DNA of 40,208 nucleotides from Nemertoderma westbladi (taxonomy: Eukaryota > Xenacoelomorpha > Nemertodermatida > Nemertodermatidae), in NCBI GenBank assembly GCA_032718475.1, contig JAUCBJ010005339.1:1-40208 (forward strand), read 5' to 3'. Each line of letters opens with the position of its first letter. Within the stretch, counting starts at the first letter, position 1. Under the pieces are notes generated by a model. The model was not told the DNA's origin. It ran no database searches and saw only the letters and a program-made list of their open reading frames with translations. A program made the position numbers and the translations under genes. Below are positions 1 to 13,178 of the stretch, one piece after another.

Positions 1-732
1 GTTGACAACAAGGCCATGATGGAACGCTTGGGGTGGGAGGATTGACAGCAAGGCCATGATGGAACGCTTGGGGTGGGAGGATTGACAGCAAGGCCATGAT
101 GGAACGCTTGGGGTGGGAGGGTTGACAGCAAGGCCATGATAGAACGCTTGCGTTGGGAGGGTTGACAACAAGGCCCAATGGAACGCTTGGGGTGGGAGTG
201 TTGACAGCAAGGCCATGATAGAACGCTTGGGGTGGGAGTATTGACAGCAAGGCCATGATGGAACGTTTGGGGTGGGAGGGCTGACAGCAAGGCCATGATA
301 GAACGCTTGGGTTGGGAGGATTGACAGCAAGGCCATGATGGAACGCTTGGGGTGGGAGGGCTGACAGCAAGGCCATGATAGAACGATTGGGTTGGAAGGG
401 TTGACAGCAAGGCCATGATAGATCGCTTGGGTTGGGAGGATTGACAGCAAGGCGATGATGGAACGCTTGGGGTGGGAGGGTTGACAACAAGGCCATGATA
501 GAACGATTGGGTTGGAAGGGTTGACAGCAAGGCTATGATAGATCGCTTGGGTTGGGAGGATTGACAGCAAGGCTATGATAGAACGCTTGGGGTGGGAGGG
601 TTGACAACAAGGCCATGATAGAACGATTGGGTTGGAAGGGTTGACAGCAAGGCTATGATAGATCGCTTGGGTTGGGAGGATTGACAGCAAGGCGATGATG
701 GAACGCTTGGGGTGGGAGGATTGACAGCAAGG

Positions 733-1250
733 CCTAATGGAATGCTTGGGGTGGGAGGGTTGTCAGCAAGGCCATGATAGAACGCTTTGTGTGGGAGGAT
801 TGACAGCAAGACCATGATAGAACGCTTGGGATGGGAGGATTGACAGCAAGGCCATGATAGATCGCTTGGGGTGGGAGGGTTGACATCAAGTCCAAGATAG
901 ATCGCTTGGGGTGGGCGGGTTGACAGCAAGGCCATGATAGAACGCTTGGGGTGGGAGGGTTGACAGCAAGGACATGATAGAACGCTTAGGGTGGGAGGGT
1001 TGACAGCAAGGCCATGATAGAACGCTTAGGTTGGGAAGATTGACAGCAAGGCCTAATGGAATGCTTGGGGTGGGAGGGTTGTCAGCAAGGCCATGATAGA
1101 ACGCTTTGTGTGGGAGGATTGACAGCAAGACCATGATAGAACGCTTGGGATGGGAGGATTGACAGCAAGGCCATGATAGATCGCTTGGGGTGGGAGGGTT
1201 GACATCAAGTCCAAGATAGATCGCTTGGGGTGGGAGGGTTGACAACAAGG
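733..1250. repeat. Higher-order duplication in the array, period about 319 bp
   Basis: A distinctive run of variant units (39-bp CCTAATGG unit, then a GTTGTCAGC unit, a CTTTGTGTGGG unit, a GGGATGGGAGG unit and an ACATCAAGTCCAAG unit) begins near 733 and recurs in the same order near 1052. The 319-bp period is eight units, one of them 39 bp long. This indicates that blocks of units, not single units, were copied. Confidence 0.85.
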
Positions 1251-2619
1251 CCCAATGGAACGCTTGGGGTGGGAGTGTTGACAGCAAGGCCATGATGGAA
1301 CGCTTGGGGTGGGAGGGCTGACAGCAAGGCCATGATAGAACGATTGGGTTGGAAGGGTTGACAGCAAGGCCATGATAGATCGCTTGGGTTGGGAGGATTG
1401 ACAGCAAGGCGATGATGGAACGCTTGGGGTGGGAGGGTTGACAACAAGGCCATGATAGAACGATTGGGTTGGAAGGGTTGACAGCAAGGCTATGATAGAT
1501 CGCTTGGGTTGGGAGGATTGACAGCAAGGCTATGATAGAACGCTTGGGGTGGGAGGGTTGACAACAAGGCCATGATAGAACGATTGGGTTGGAAGGGTTG
1601 ACAGCAAGGCTATGATAGATCGCTTGGGTTGGGAGGATTGACAGCAAGACCATGATAGAACGCTTGGGATGGGAGGATTGACAGCAAGGCCATGATAGAT
1701 CGCTTGGGGTGGGAGGGTTGACAGCAAGGCCATGAGAGAACGCTTGGGGTGGGAGGGTTGACAGCAAGACTATGATAGAACGCTTGGGGTGGGAGGATTG
1801 ACAGCAAGGCCATGATAGAATGGTTGGGGTGGGAGGATTGACAGCAAGGCCATGATAGAACGCTTGGGGTGGGAGGGTTGACAGCAAGGCCATGATAGAA
1901 CGCTTGGGGTGGGAGGGTTGGTAGCAATGCCATGATAGAACGCTTGGGGTGAGAGGGTTGGCAGCAATGCCATGATAGAACGCTTGGGGTGGGAGGGTTG
2001 ACAGCAAGGGCATGATAGAACGCTTAGGGTGGGAGGGTTGACAGCAAGGCCATGATAGAACGCTTAGGGTGGGAGGGTTGGCAGCAATGCCATGATAGAA
2101 TGCTTGGGGTGGGAGGGTTGATAGCAAGGCCATGATATAACGCTTGGGGTGGGATGGTTGACAGCAAGGCCATGATAGAACGCTTGGGGTGGGAGGGTTG
2201 GCAGCAATGCCATGATAGAATGCTTGGGGTGGGAGGATTGACAGCAAGGCCATGATAGAACGCTTGGGGTGGGAGGGCTGACAGCAAGGTCATGATAGAA
2301 CGCTTGGGTTGGGAGGATTGACAGCAAATCCATGATAGAATGCTTGGGGTGGGAGGGTTGACAGCAACGCCATGATAGAACGCTTGGGGTGGTGGGAGGG
2401 TTGACAGCAAGGCCATGATAGAACGCTTTGTGTGGGAGGATTGACAGCAAGACCATGATAGAACGCTTGGAGTGGGAGGGTTGACAGCATGGGCATGATA
2501 GAACGCTTGGGGTGGGAGGGTTGACAGCAAGGCCATGATAGAACGCTTTGTGTGGGAGGGTTGACAGCAAGGCCATGATAGAACGCTTGGGTTGGGAGGA
2601 TTGACAGCAAGGCCATGAT

Positions 2620-5150
2620 AGAACGCTTGGGTTGGGATGATTGACAGCAAGGCTATGATAGAACACTTGTGGTGGGAGGGTTGATAGCAAGGCCATGATA
2701 GAACGCTTTATGTGGGAGTGTTGACGGGAAGGCCAAGATAGAACGCTTGGGGTGGGAGGATTGACAGCAAGGCCATGATGGAACGCTTGGGGTGGGAGGG
2801 TTGACAGCAAGGCCATGATAGAACGCTTGGGGTGGGAGGATTGATAGCAAGGTCATGATAGAACGCTTGGGGTGGGAGGATTGATAGCAAGGCCATGATA
2901 TAACGCTTGGTGTGGGAGGGTTGACAGCAAGGCCATGATAGAACGCTTGGGGTGGGAGGGTTGACAGCAAGGCCATGATAGAACGCTTGGGGTGGGAGGG
3001 TTGACATCAAGGCCATGATAGAACGCCTGGGGTGGGAGGATTGACAGCAATGCCATGATGGAACGCTTGGGGTGGGAGGATTGATAGCAAGGTCATGATA
3101 GAACGCTTGGGGTGGGAGGCTTGACAGCAAGGCCATGATAGAACGCTTGGGTTGGGAGGATTGACAGCAAGGCCATCATAGAACGCGTGGGGTGGAAGGA
3201 TTGACAGCAAGGCCCAATGGAACGCTTGGGTTGGGAGGATTGACAGCAAGGCTATGATAGAACGCTTGGGGTGGGAGTGTTGACAGCAAGGCCATGATAG
3301 AACGCTTGGGGTGGGAGGGTTGACAGCAAGGCCATGATAGAACGCTTTGTGTGGGTGGATTGACAGCAAGACCATGATAGAACGCTTGGGGTGGGAGGAT
3401 TGACAGCAAGGCCATGATAGAACGCTTGTGGTGGGAGTGTTGACAGGAAGGCCATGATAGAACGCTTGGGTTGGGAGGATTGACAGCAAGGCCATGATAG
3501 AACGCTTGGGTTGGGAGGATTGACAGCAAGGCCATGATAGAACGTTTGGGTTGAGAGGATTGACAGCAAGGCCATGATAGAACGCTTGGGTTGGGATGAT
3601 TGACAGCAAGGCTATGATAGAACACTTGGGGTGGGAGGGTTGATAGCAAGGCCATGATAGAACGCTTTATGTGGGAGTGTTGACGGGAAGGCCAAGATAG
3701 AACGCTTGGGGTGGGAGGATTGACAGCAAGGCCATGATGGAACGCTTGGGGTGGGAGGGTTGACAGCAAGGCCATGATAGAACGCTTGGGGTGGGAGGAT
3801 TGATAGCAAGGTCATGATAGAACGCTTGGGGTGGGAGGATTGACAGCAATGCCATGATAGAACGTTTGGGGTGGGAGGGTTGACATCAAGGCCATGTTGG
3901 GACGCGTGGGGTGGGAGGGTTGGCAACAATGCCATGATTGAACGCTCGGGGTGGGAGGGTTGACAGCAAGGCCATGATAGAACGCTTGGGGTTGTGGGAG
4001 GGTTGACTGCAAGGCCATGATTGAACGCTTGGGGTGTGAGGTTTGGCAGCAATGCATATGATAGAACGCTTGGGGTGGGAGGATTGACAGCACGGCCATG
4101 ATAGGACGCTAGGGGTGGGAGGGTTGACAGCAAGGCCATGATAGAACGCTTGGGGTGGGAGGGCGGACAGCAAGGTCATGATAGAACGCTTGGGGTGGGA
4201 GGATTGATAGCAAGGCCATGATAGAACGCTTGGTGTGGGAGGGTTGACAGCAAGGCCATGATAGAACGCTTGGGTTGGGATGATTGACAGCAAGGCTATG
4301 ATAGAACACTTGGGGTGGGAGGGTTGATAGCAAGGCCATGATAGAACGCTTGGGGTGGGAGTGTTGACAGGAAGGCCATGATAGAACGCTTGGGTTGGGA
4401 GGATTGACAGCAAGGCCATGATAGAACGCTTGGGTTGGGAGGATTGATAGCAAGGCCATGATAGAACGTTTGGGTTGAGAGGATTGACAGCAAGGCCATG
4501 ATAGAACGCTTGGGTTGGGATGATTGACAGCAAGGCTATGATAGAACACTTGGGGTGGGAGGGTTGATAGCAAGGCCATGATAGAACGCTTTATGTGGGA
4601 GTGTTGACGGGAAGGCCAAGATGGAACGCTTGGGGTGGGAGGATTGACAGCAAGGCCATGATGGAACGCTTGGGGTGGGAGGGTTGACAGCAAGGCCATG
4701 ATAGAACGCTTGGGGTGGGAGGATTGATAGCAAGGTCATGATAGAACGCTTGGGGTGGGAGGATTGATAGCAAGGCCATGATAGAACGCTTGGTGTGGGA
4801 GGGTTGACAGCAAGGCCATGATAGAACGCTTGGGGTGGGAGGGTTGACAGCAAGGCCATGATAGAACGCTTGGGGTGGGAGGGTTGACATCAAGGCCATG
4901 ATAGTACGCCTGGGGTGGGAGGATTGACAGCAATGCCATGATGGAACGCTTGGGGTGGGAGGATTGATAGCAAGGTCATGATAGAACGCTTGGGGTGGGA
5001 GGCTTGACAGCAAGGCCATGATAGAACGCTTGGGTTGGGAGGATTGACAGCAAGGCCATCATAGAACGCGTGGGGTGGGAGGATTGACAGCAAGGCCCAA
5101 TGGAACGCTTGGGTTGGGAGGATTGACAGCAAGGCTATGATAGAACGCTT
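2620..5150. repeat. Higher-order duplication in the array, period about 1883 bp, with a partial third copy
   Basis: The block from about 2620 to 3260 contains rare marker units: GGGATGATT followed by GAACACTTG, CTTTATGTGGGAG and GTTGACGGGAAGGCCAAG. The same markers in the same order recur from about 4503 to 5150, an offset of 1883 bp. A shorter copy of the same markers lies at about 3585-3830. A later repeat of the block downstream of 5150 (GGATTGATAGCAAGG with CTTGGTGTGGG) is also related. Confidence 0.85.
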
Positions 5151-6247
5151 GGGGTGGGAGTGTTGACAGCAAGGCCATGATAGAACGCTTGGGTTGGGAG
5201 AATTGACAGCAAGGCCATGATAGAAGGCTTGGGTTGGGATGATTGATAGCAAGGTCATGATAGAACGCTTGGGGTGGGAGGATTGATAGCAAGGCCATGA
5301 TAGAACGCTTGGTGTGGGAGGGTTGACAGCAAGGCCATGATAGAACGCTTGGGTTGGGAGAATTGACAGCAAGGCCATGATAGAAGGCTTGGGTTGGGAT
5401 GATTGATAGCAAGGTCATGATAGAACGCTTGGGGTGGGAGGATTGATAGCAAGGCCATGATAGAACGCTTGGTGTGGGAGGGTTGACAGCAAGGCCATGA
5501 TAGAACGCTTGGGGTGGGAGGGTTGACAGCAAGGCCATGATAGAACGCTTGGGTTGGGAGGATTGACAGCAAGGCCATGATAGAACGCTTGGGGTGGGAG
5601 GGCGGACAGCAAGGTCATGATAGAACGCTTGGGGTGGGAGGATTGATAGCAAGGCCATGATAGAACGCTTGGTGTGGGAGGGTTGACAGCAAGGCCATGA
5701 TAGAACGCTTGGGGTGGGAGGGTTGACAGCAAGGCCATGATAGAACGGTTGGGTTGGGAGGATTGACAGCAAGGCCATGATAGAACGCCTGGGGTGGGAG
5801 GATTGACAGCAAGGCCATGATGGAACGCTTGGGGTGGGAGGATTGATAGCAAGGCCATGATAGAACGCTTGGGGTGGGAGGCTTGACAGCAAGGCCATGA
5901 TAGAACGCTTGGGTTGGGAGGATTGACAGCAAGGCCATGATAGAACGCCTGGGGTGGGAGGATTGACAGCAAGGACCAATGGAACGCTTGGGTTGGGAGG
6001 ATTGGCAGCAAGGCTATGATAGAACGCTTGGGGTGGGGGGTTGAAAGCAAGGCCATGATAGAACGCTTTGTGTGGGAGTGTTGACAGGAAGGCCATGATA
6101 GAACGCTTAGGTTGGGAAGATTGACAGCAAGGCCATGATAGAACGCTTGGGTTGGGAAGATTGACAGCAAGGCCATGATAGAACGCTTGGGTTGGGAGGA
6201 TTGACAGCAAGGCCATGATAGATCGCTTGTGGTGGTAGGGTTGACAG

Positions 6248-6274
6248 CTTGGGCATTGAGGACGAGAGAGAGAG
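6248..6274. repeat. Divergent segment inside the array
   Basis: Inside one unit the usual GCAAGGCCATGATAG core is replaced by a short unrelated purine-rich stretch containing GAGGACGAGAGAGAG. The flanking half-units are normal. It is the only clearly non-array sequence seen between 1 and 13140 apart from the poly-G runs. It could be a local replication-slippage or repair patch. Confidence 0.7.
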
Positions 6275-7857
6275 GTTGGGGTGGGAGGGCTGACAGCAAG
6301 GCCATGATAGAACGCTTGGGGTGGGAGGGTTGACAGCAAGGCCCAATGCAACGCTTGGATTGGGAGGATTGACAGCAAGGCTATGATAGAACGCTTGGGG
6401 TGGGAGGGTTGAAAGCAAGGCCATGATAGAACGCTTTGTGTGGGAGTGTTGACAGGAAGGCCATGATAGAACTCTTGGGTTGGGAGGATTGACCGCAAGG
6501 CCGTGATAGAACGCTTGGGTTGGGAGGATTGACAGCAAGGCCATGATAGAACGCTTGGGTTGGGAGGATTGACAGCAAGGCTATGATAGAACGCTTGGGG
6601 TGGGAGGGTTGAAAGCAAGGCCATGTTAGAACGCTTTGTGTGGGAGTGTTGACAGGAAGGCCATGATAGAACGCTTGGGGTGGGAGGGTTGACAAAAAGG
6701 CCATGAGAGAACGATTAGGGTGGGAAGGTTGACAGCAAGGCCATGATAGAACGCTTGTGGTGGGAGGGTTGACAGCAAGGCCGTAATGGAACGCTTGGGG
6801 TGGGAGGGTTGACAGCAAGGCCATGATAGAACACTTGGGTTGGGAGGATTGACAGCCAGGCCCAATGGAACGCTTGGGTTGGGATGATTGACTGCAAGGC
6901 CATGGTAGAACGCTTGGGGTGGGAGGATTGACAGCAAGGCCATGATAGAACGCTTGGGGTGGGAGGGTTGACAGCAAGGCCATGATAGAACGCTTGGGTT
7001 GGGAGGATTGACAGCAAGGCCATGATAGAACACTTGGATTGGGAGGATTGACAGCAAGGCCCAATGGAACGCTTGGGTTGGGAGGATTGACAGCAAGGCC
7101 ATGATAGAACACTTGGGGTGGGAGGATTGACAGCAAGGCCCTATGGAACGCTTGGGTTGGGGGGATTGACAGCAAGGCCATAATAGAACGCTTGGGGTGG
7201 GAGGGTTGACAGGAAGGCCATGATAGAACGCTTGGGTTGGGAGGATTGACAGCAAGGCCATGATGGAACGCTTGGGTTGGGAGGATTGACAGCAAAGCCA
7301 TGATAGAACGCTTGGGTTGGGGGGATTGACAGCAAGGCTATGATAGAACGCTTGGGGTGGGAGGGTTGAAAGCAAGGCCATGATAGAACGTTTTGTGTGG
7401 GAGTGTGACAGGAAGGCCATGATAGAACGCTTGGGGTGGTAGGGCTGACAGCAAGGCCATGATAGAACGCTTGGGTTGGGAGGGTTGACAGCAAGGCCAT
7501 GATAGAACGCTTGGGTTGGGAGGATTGACAGCAAAGCCATCATAGAACGCTTGGGTTGGGGGGATTGACAGCAAGGCTATGATAGAACGCTTGGGGTGGG
7601 AGGGTTGAAAGCAAGGCCATGATAGAACGTTTTGTGTGGGAGTGTGACAGCAAGGCCATGATAGAACGCTTGGGTTGGCAGGGTTGACAGCAAGGCCATG
7701 ATAGAACGCTTGGGTTGGGAGGATTGACAGCAAGGCCATGATAGAACACTTGGGTTGGGAGGATTGACAGCAAGGCCCAATGGAACGCTTGGGTTGAGAG
7801 GATTGACAGCAATGCCATGATAGAACGCTTGGGTTGGGAGGATTGACAGCAAAGCCA

Positions 7858-9532
7858 TCATAGAACGCTTGGGTTGGGGGGATTGACAGCAAGGCTATGA
7901 TAGAACGCTTGGGGTGGGAGGGTTGAAAGCAAGGCCATGATAGAACGTTTTGTGTGGGAGTGTTGACAAGAAGGCCATGATAGAACGCTTGGGGTGGTAG
8001 GGCTGACAGCAAGGCCATGATAGAACGCTTGGGTTGGGAGGGTTGACAGCAAGGCCATGATAGAACGCTTGGGTTGGGAGGATTGACAGCAAGGCCATGA
8101 TAGAACACTTGGGTTGGGAGGATTGACAGCCAGGCCCAATGGAACGCTTGGGTTGGGAGGATTGACAGCAAGGCCATGATAGAACGCTTGGGGTGGGAGG
8201 ATTGACAGCAAGGCCATGGTAGAACGCTTGGGGTGGGAGGATTGACAGCAAGGCCATGATAGAACGCTTGGGGTGGGAGGGTTGACAGCAAGGCCATGAT
8301 AGAACGCTTGGGTTGGGAGGATTGACAGCAAGGCCATGATAGAACACTTGGATTGGGAGGATTGACAGCAAGGCCCAATGGAACGCTTGGGTTGGGAGGA
8401 TTGACAGCAAGGCCATGATAGAACACTTGGGGTGGGAGGATTGACAGCAAGGCCCTATGGAACGCATGGGTTGTGGGGATTGACAGTAAGGCCATAATAG
8501 AACGCTTGGGGTGGGAGGGTGGACAGGAAGGCCATGATAGAACGCTTGGGTTGGGAGGATTGACAGCAAGGCCATGATAGAACGCTTGGGTTGGGAGGAT
8601 TGACAGCAAAGCCATGATAGAACGCTTGGGTTGGGGGGATTGACAGCAAGGCTATGATAGAACGCTTGGGATGGGAGGGTTGAAAGCAAGGCCATGATAG
8701 AACGTTTTGTGTGGGAGTGTGACAGGAAGGCCATGATAGAACGCTTGGGGTGGTAGGGCTGACAGCAAGGCCATGATAGAACGCTTGGGTTGGGAGGGTT
8801 GACAGCAAGGCCATGATAGAACGCTTGGGTTGGGAGGATTGACAGCAAGGCCCAATGGAACGCTTGGGTTGGGAGGATTGACAGCAAGGCCCTGATAGAA
8901 CGCTTGGGGTGGAAGGATTGACAGCAAGGCTATGATAGAACGCTTGGGGTGGAAGGATTGACAGCAAGGCTATGATAGAACGCTTGGGGTGGGAGGATTG
9001 ACAGCAATGCCATGATAGAACGCTTGGGTTGGGAGGATTGACAGCAAAGCCATCATAGAACGCTTGGGTTGGGGGGATTGACAGCAAGGCTATGATAGAA
9101 CGCTTGGGGTGGGAGGGTTGAAAGCAAGGCCATGATAGAACGTTTTGTGTGGGAGTGTTGACAAGAAGGCCATGATAGAACGCTTGGGGTGGTAGGGCTG
9201 ACAGCAAGGCCATGATAGAACGCTTGGGCTGGGAGGGTTGACAGCAAGGCCATGATAGAACGCTTGGGTTGGGAGGATTGACAGCAAGGCCATGATAGAA
9301 CACTTGGGTTGGGAGGATTGACAGCCAGGCCCAATGGAACGCTTGGGTTGGGAGGATTGACAGCAAGGCCATGATAGAACGCTTGGGGTGGGAGGATTGG
9401 CAGCAAGGCCATGGTAGAACGCTTGGGGTGGGAGGATTGACAGCAAGGCCATGACAGAACGCTTGGGGTGGGAGGGTTGACAGCAAGGCCATGATAGAAC
9501 GCTTGGGTTGGGAGGAATGACAGCAAGGCCAT
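7858..9532. repeat. Higher-order duplication in the array, period about 1195 bp
   Basis: The block starting near 7540-7860 (marker units GGTTGGGGGGATT, then GGCTATGATAG, then GTTGAAAGC, then CGTTTTGTGTGGGAGTGT) and the ~480 bp after it recur almost unchanged about 1195 bp downstream, at roughly 9053-9532. The same markers also occur near 7312, 7551 and 8628, so this segment has been copied several times. 1195 bp corresponds to about 30 units with a few 39-bp forms. Confidence 0.85.
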
Positions 9533-12118
9533 GATAGAACACTTGGATTGGGAGGATTGACAGCAAGGCCCAATGGAACGCTTGGGTTGGGAGGATTGAC
9601 AGCAAGGCCATGATAGAACACTTGGGGTGGGAGGATTGACAGCAAGGCCCTATGGAACGCTTGGGGTGGGAGGGCTGACAGCAAGGCCATGATAGAACGC
9701 TTGGGTTGGGAGGATTGACAGCAAGGCCATGATAGGACACTTGGGTTGGGAGGATTGACAGCAAGGCCCAATAGAACGCTTGGGGTGAGAGGGTTGACAG
9801 CAAGGCCATCATAGAACGCTTGGGTTGGGAGGATTGACAGCAAGGCCATGATAGAACACTTGGGGTGGGAGGGTTGACAGCAAGGCCATGATAGAACGCT
9901 TGGGGTGGGAGAATTGACAGCAAGACCATGATAAAACGATTAGGGTGGGAGGGTTGACAGCAATGCCATGATAGAACACTTGAGGTGGGAGGGTTGACAG
10001 CAAGGCCATGATAGAACACTTGGGGTGGGAGGATTGACAGCAAGGCCCAATGGAACGCTTGGGTTGGGAGGATTTACAGCAAGGCCATGATAGAACACTT
10101 GGGTTGGGAGGATTGACAGCAAGGCCATGATAGAACACTTGGGGTGGGAGGATTGACAGCAAGGCCCAATGGAACGCTTGGGTTGGGAGGATTGGCAGCA
10201 ATGCATATGATAGAACGCTTGGGGTGGGAGGGCTGACAGCAAGGCCATGATAGAACGCTTGGGGTGGGAGGATTGACAGCAAGGCCGTGATGGAATACTT
10301 GGGGTGGGAGGGCTGACAGCAAGGCCATGATAGAACGATTAGGGTGGGAGGGTTGACAGCAAGGCCCAATAGAACGCTTGGGTTGGGAGAATTGACAGCA
10401 AGGCTATGATAGAACGCTTTTGGGGTGGGAGGGTTGACAGCAAGGCCATGATAGAACACTTGGGTTGGGAGGATTGACAGCAAGGCCATGATAGAACACT
10501 TGGGGTGGGAGGATTGACAGCAAGGCCCAATGGAATGCTTGGGTTGGGAGGATTGACAGCAAGGCCATGCATGATAGAACACTTGGGTTGGGGGGAGTGA
10601 CAGCAAGGCCATGATAGAACACTTGGGGTGGGAGGATTGACAGCAAGGCCCAATGGAACGCTTGGGTTGGGAGGATTGACAGCAATGTTTATGATAGAAC
10701 GCTTGGGGTGTGAGGGCTGACAGAAAGGCCATGATAGAACGCCTGGGGTGGGATGATTGACAGCAAGGCCGTAATGGAACGCTTGGGTGGGAGGGCTGAC
10801 AGCAAGGCCCTGATAGAACGATTAGGGTGGGAGGGTCGTCAGCAAGGCCCAATGGAACACTTGGGTTGAGAGGATTGACAGCAAGGCCATGATAGAACGC
10901 TTGGGGTGGGAGGGTTGACAGCAAGGCCATAATAGAACGCTTGGGGTGGGAGGGTTGACAGCAAGGCCATGATAGAACGATTAGGGTGGGAGGGTTGTCA
11001 GCAAGGCCCAATGGAACGCTTGGGTTCAGAGGATTGACGGCAAGGCCATGATAGAACGCTTGGGGTGGGAGGATTGACAGCAAGGCCATGATAGAACGAT
11101 TGGGATGGGAAGGTTGTCAGCAAGGCCCAATGGAACGTTTGGGTTGAGAGGATTGACAGCAAGGCCATGATAGAACGCTTGGGGTGGGAGGATTGACAGC
11201 AAGGCCATGATAGAACGCTTGGGGTGGGAGGGTTGACAACAAGGCCATGATAGAACTCTTGGGGTGGGAGGGTTGTCAGCAAGGCCCAATGGAACGCTTG
11301 GGTTGAGAGGATTGACAGCAAGGCTATGATAGAAGGCTTGGGGTAGGAGGGTTGACAACAACGCCATGACAGAACGCTTGGGGTGGGAGGGTTGACAGCA
11401 AGGCCATGATAGAACGCTTGGGTTGGGAGGATTGACAGCAAAGCCATGATAGAACGCTTGGGTTGGGGGGATTGACAGCAAGACTATGATAGAACACTTG
11501 GGGTGGGAGGGTTGAAAGCAAGGCCATGATAGAACGCTTAGGGTGGGAGGGTTGACAGCAAGGCCATGATAGAACGCTTTGTGTGGGAGTGTTGACAGGA
11601 AGGCCATGATAGAACGCTTGGGGTGGGAGGGCTGACGGCAAGGCCATGATAGAACACTTCGGTTGGGAGGATTGACAGCAAAGCCATGGTAGACCGCTTG
11701 GGTTGGGAGGATTGAAAGCAAGGCCATGATAGAACGCTTAGGGTGGGAGGGTTGGCAGCAAGGCCATGATAGAACGCTTTGTGTGGGAATGTTGACAGGA
11801 AGGCCATGATAGAACGCTTGGAGTGGGGGGCTGACAGCAAGGCCATGATAGAACGCTTGTTGTGGGTGGGTTGACAGCAAGGCCTAATCGAACGCTTGGG
11901 GTGGGAGGGTTGACAGCAAGGCCATGATAGAACGATTAGGATGGGAAGGTTGTCAGCAAGGCCCAATGGAACGCTTGGGTTGGGAGGGCTGACGGCAAGG
12001 CTATGATAGAACACTTGGGTTGAGAGGATAGACAGCAAAGCCATGGTAGAACGCTTGGGTTGGGAGGATTGAAAGCAAGGCCATGATAGAACGCTTAGGG
12101 TGGGAGGGTTGACAGCAA

Positions 12119-12670
12119 GGCCTAATGGATCGCTTGGGGTGGAGGGCTTACAGCAAGGTCATGATAGAACGCTTGGGGTGGGGGGGGGGGGGGTTAGGAG
12201 CAAGGCCATGATGGAACGCTTTGTGTGGGAGGGTTGGGAGCAATGCATATGATAGAACGCTTGTGGTGGGAGGGTTGACAGCAAGGCTATGATAGAACGC
12301 TTGGGGTGGGAGGATTGACAGCAAGGCCGTGATGGAACGCTTGGGGTGGGAGGGTTGAAAGCAAGGCCATGATAGAAGGCTTAGGGTGGGAGGGTTGGCA
12401 GCAAGGCCATGATAGAACGCTTTGTGTGGGAGTATTGACAGGAAGGCCATAATAGAACGCTCGGGGTGGGAGGGTTGACAGCAAGGCCTAATGGAACGCT
12501 TGGGGTGGAGGGCTTACAGCAAGGTCATGATAGAACGCTTGGGGTGGGGGGGGGGGGGGGGGTTAGGAGCAAGGCCATGATGGAACGCTTTGTGTGGGAG
12601 GGTTGGGAGCAATGCATATGATAGAACGCTTGTGGTGGGAGGGTTGACAGCAAGGCTATGATAGAACGCT
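12119..12670. repeat. Array block duplicated at 366 bp, each copy carrying a poly-G expansion
   Basis: The run CCTAATGG, GGAGGGCTTACAGC, poly-G, GGTTAGGAGC, GGGTTGGGAGC, AATGCATATG occurs at about 12119-12300 and again at about 12485-12670. The G4TG3 block of one unit has expanded to 14 G (12180-12193) in the first copy and 17 G (12546-12562) in the second. The expansion therefore predates the duplication and has since changed length. Confidence 0.85.
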
Positions 12671-13178
12671 TGGGGTGGGAGGGTTGAAAGCAAGGCCATG
12701 ATAGAACGCTTAGGGTGGGAGGGTTGGCAGCAAGGCCATGATAGAACGCTTGGGGTGGGAGGATTGAAAGCAAGGCCATGATAGAACGCTTAGGGTGGGA
12801 GGGTTGGCAGCAAGGCCATGATAGAACGCTTTGTGTGGGAGTATTGACAGGAAGGCCATAATAGAACGCTTGGGGTGGGAGGGTTGACAGCAAGGCCATG
12901 ATAGAACGCTTAGGGTGGGAGGGTTGGCAGCAAGGCCATGATAGAACGCTTTGTGTGGGAGTATTGACAGGAAGGCCATAATAGAACGTTTGGGGTGGGA
13001 GGGTTGACAGCAAGGCCTAATGGAACGCTTGGGGTGGGAGGGTTGACAGCAAGGCCTAATGGAACGCTTGGGGTGGGAGGGTTGACAGCAAGGCCATGAT
13101 GGAACGCTTGGGGTGGGAGGATTGACAGCAAGGCCATTATGGAACGCTTGGGGTGGGTGGGTTGACAGCAAGGTCATG

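Larger units (their letters stand above)
1..13178. repeat. 40-bp minisatellite/satellite array, about 330 units, left end open
   Basis: The plus strand is an uninterrupted head-to-tail array of a 40-bp unit that opens TTGACAGCAAGGCC, continues with ATGATAGAACGC and closes with the G-rich block TTGGGGTGGGAGGG. Units differ by substitutions. Common variants are ATGATGG for ATGATAG, GGTTGGG for GGGTGGG, GGAT for GGGT and CTTTGTGTGGG for CTTGGGGTGGG. A 39-bp form reads GGCCCAATGG or GGCCTAATGG. A few units are 41-43 bp. The array already runs at base 1 and decays at 13140-13178, where AT-rich unique sequence begins, so only its right border is visible. The plus strand is strongly G over C biased. 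No transposon or gene interrupts it. A role in heterochromatin, transcription or chromosome structure cannot be read from the sequence. Confidence 0.97.

Noticed and set aside
886-2253. 455-codon minus-strand open frame (and the 521-codon one at 5059-6624) as repeat-rich protein genes
   Set aside because: They are the C-rich strand of the 40-bp satellite. All three minus frames are open alike and unit-length variants shift the frame without selection against it.
1-13178. CRISPR array
   Set aside because: Units abut directly with no unique spacers, the setting is eukaryotic, and there are no cas genes.
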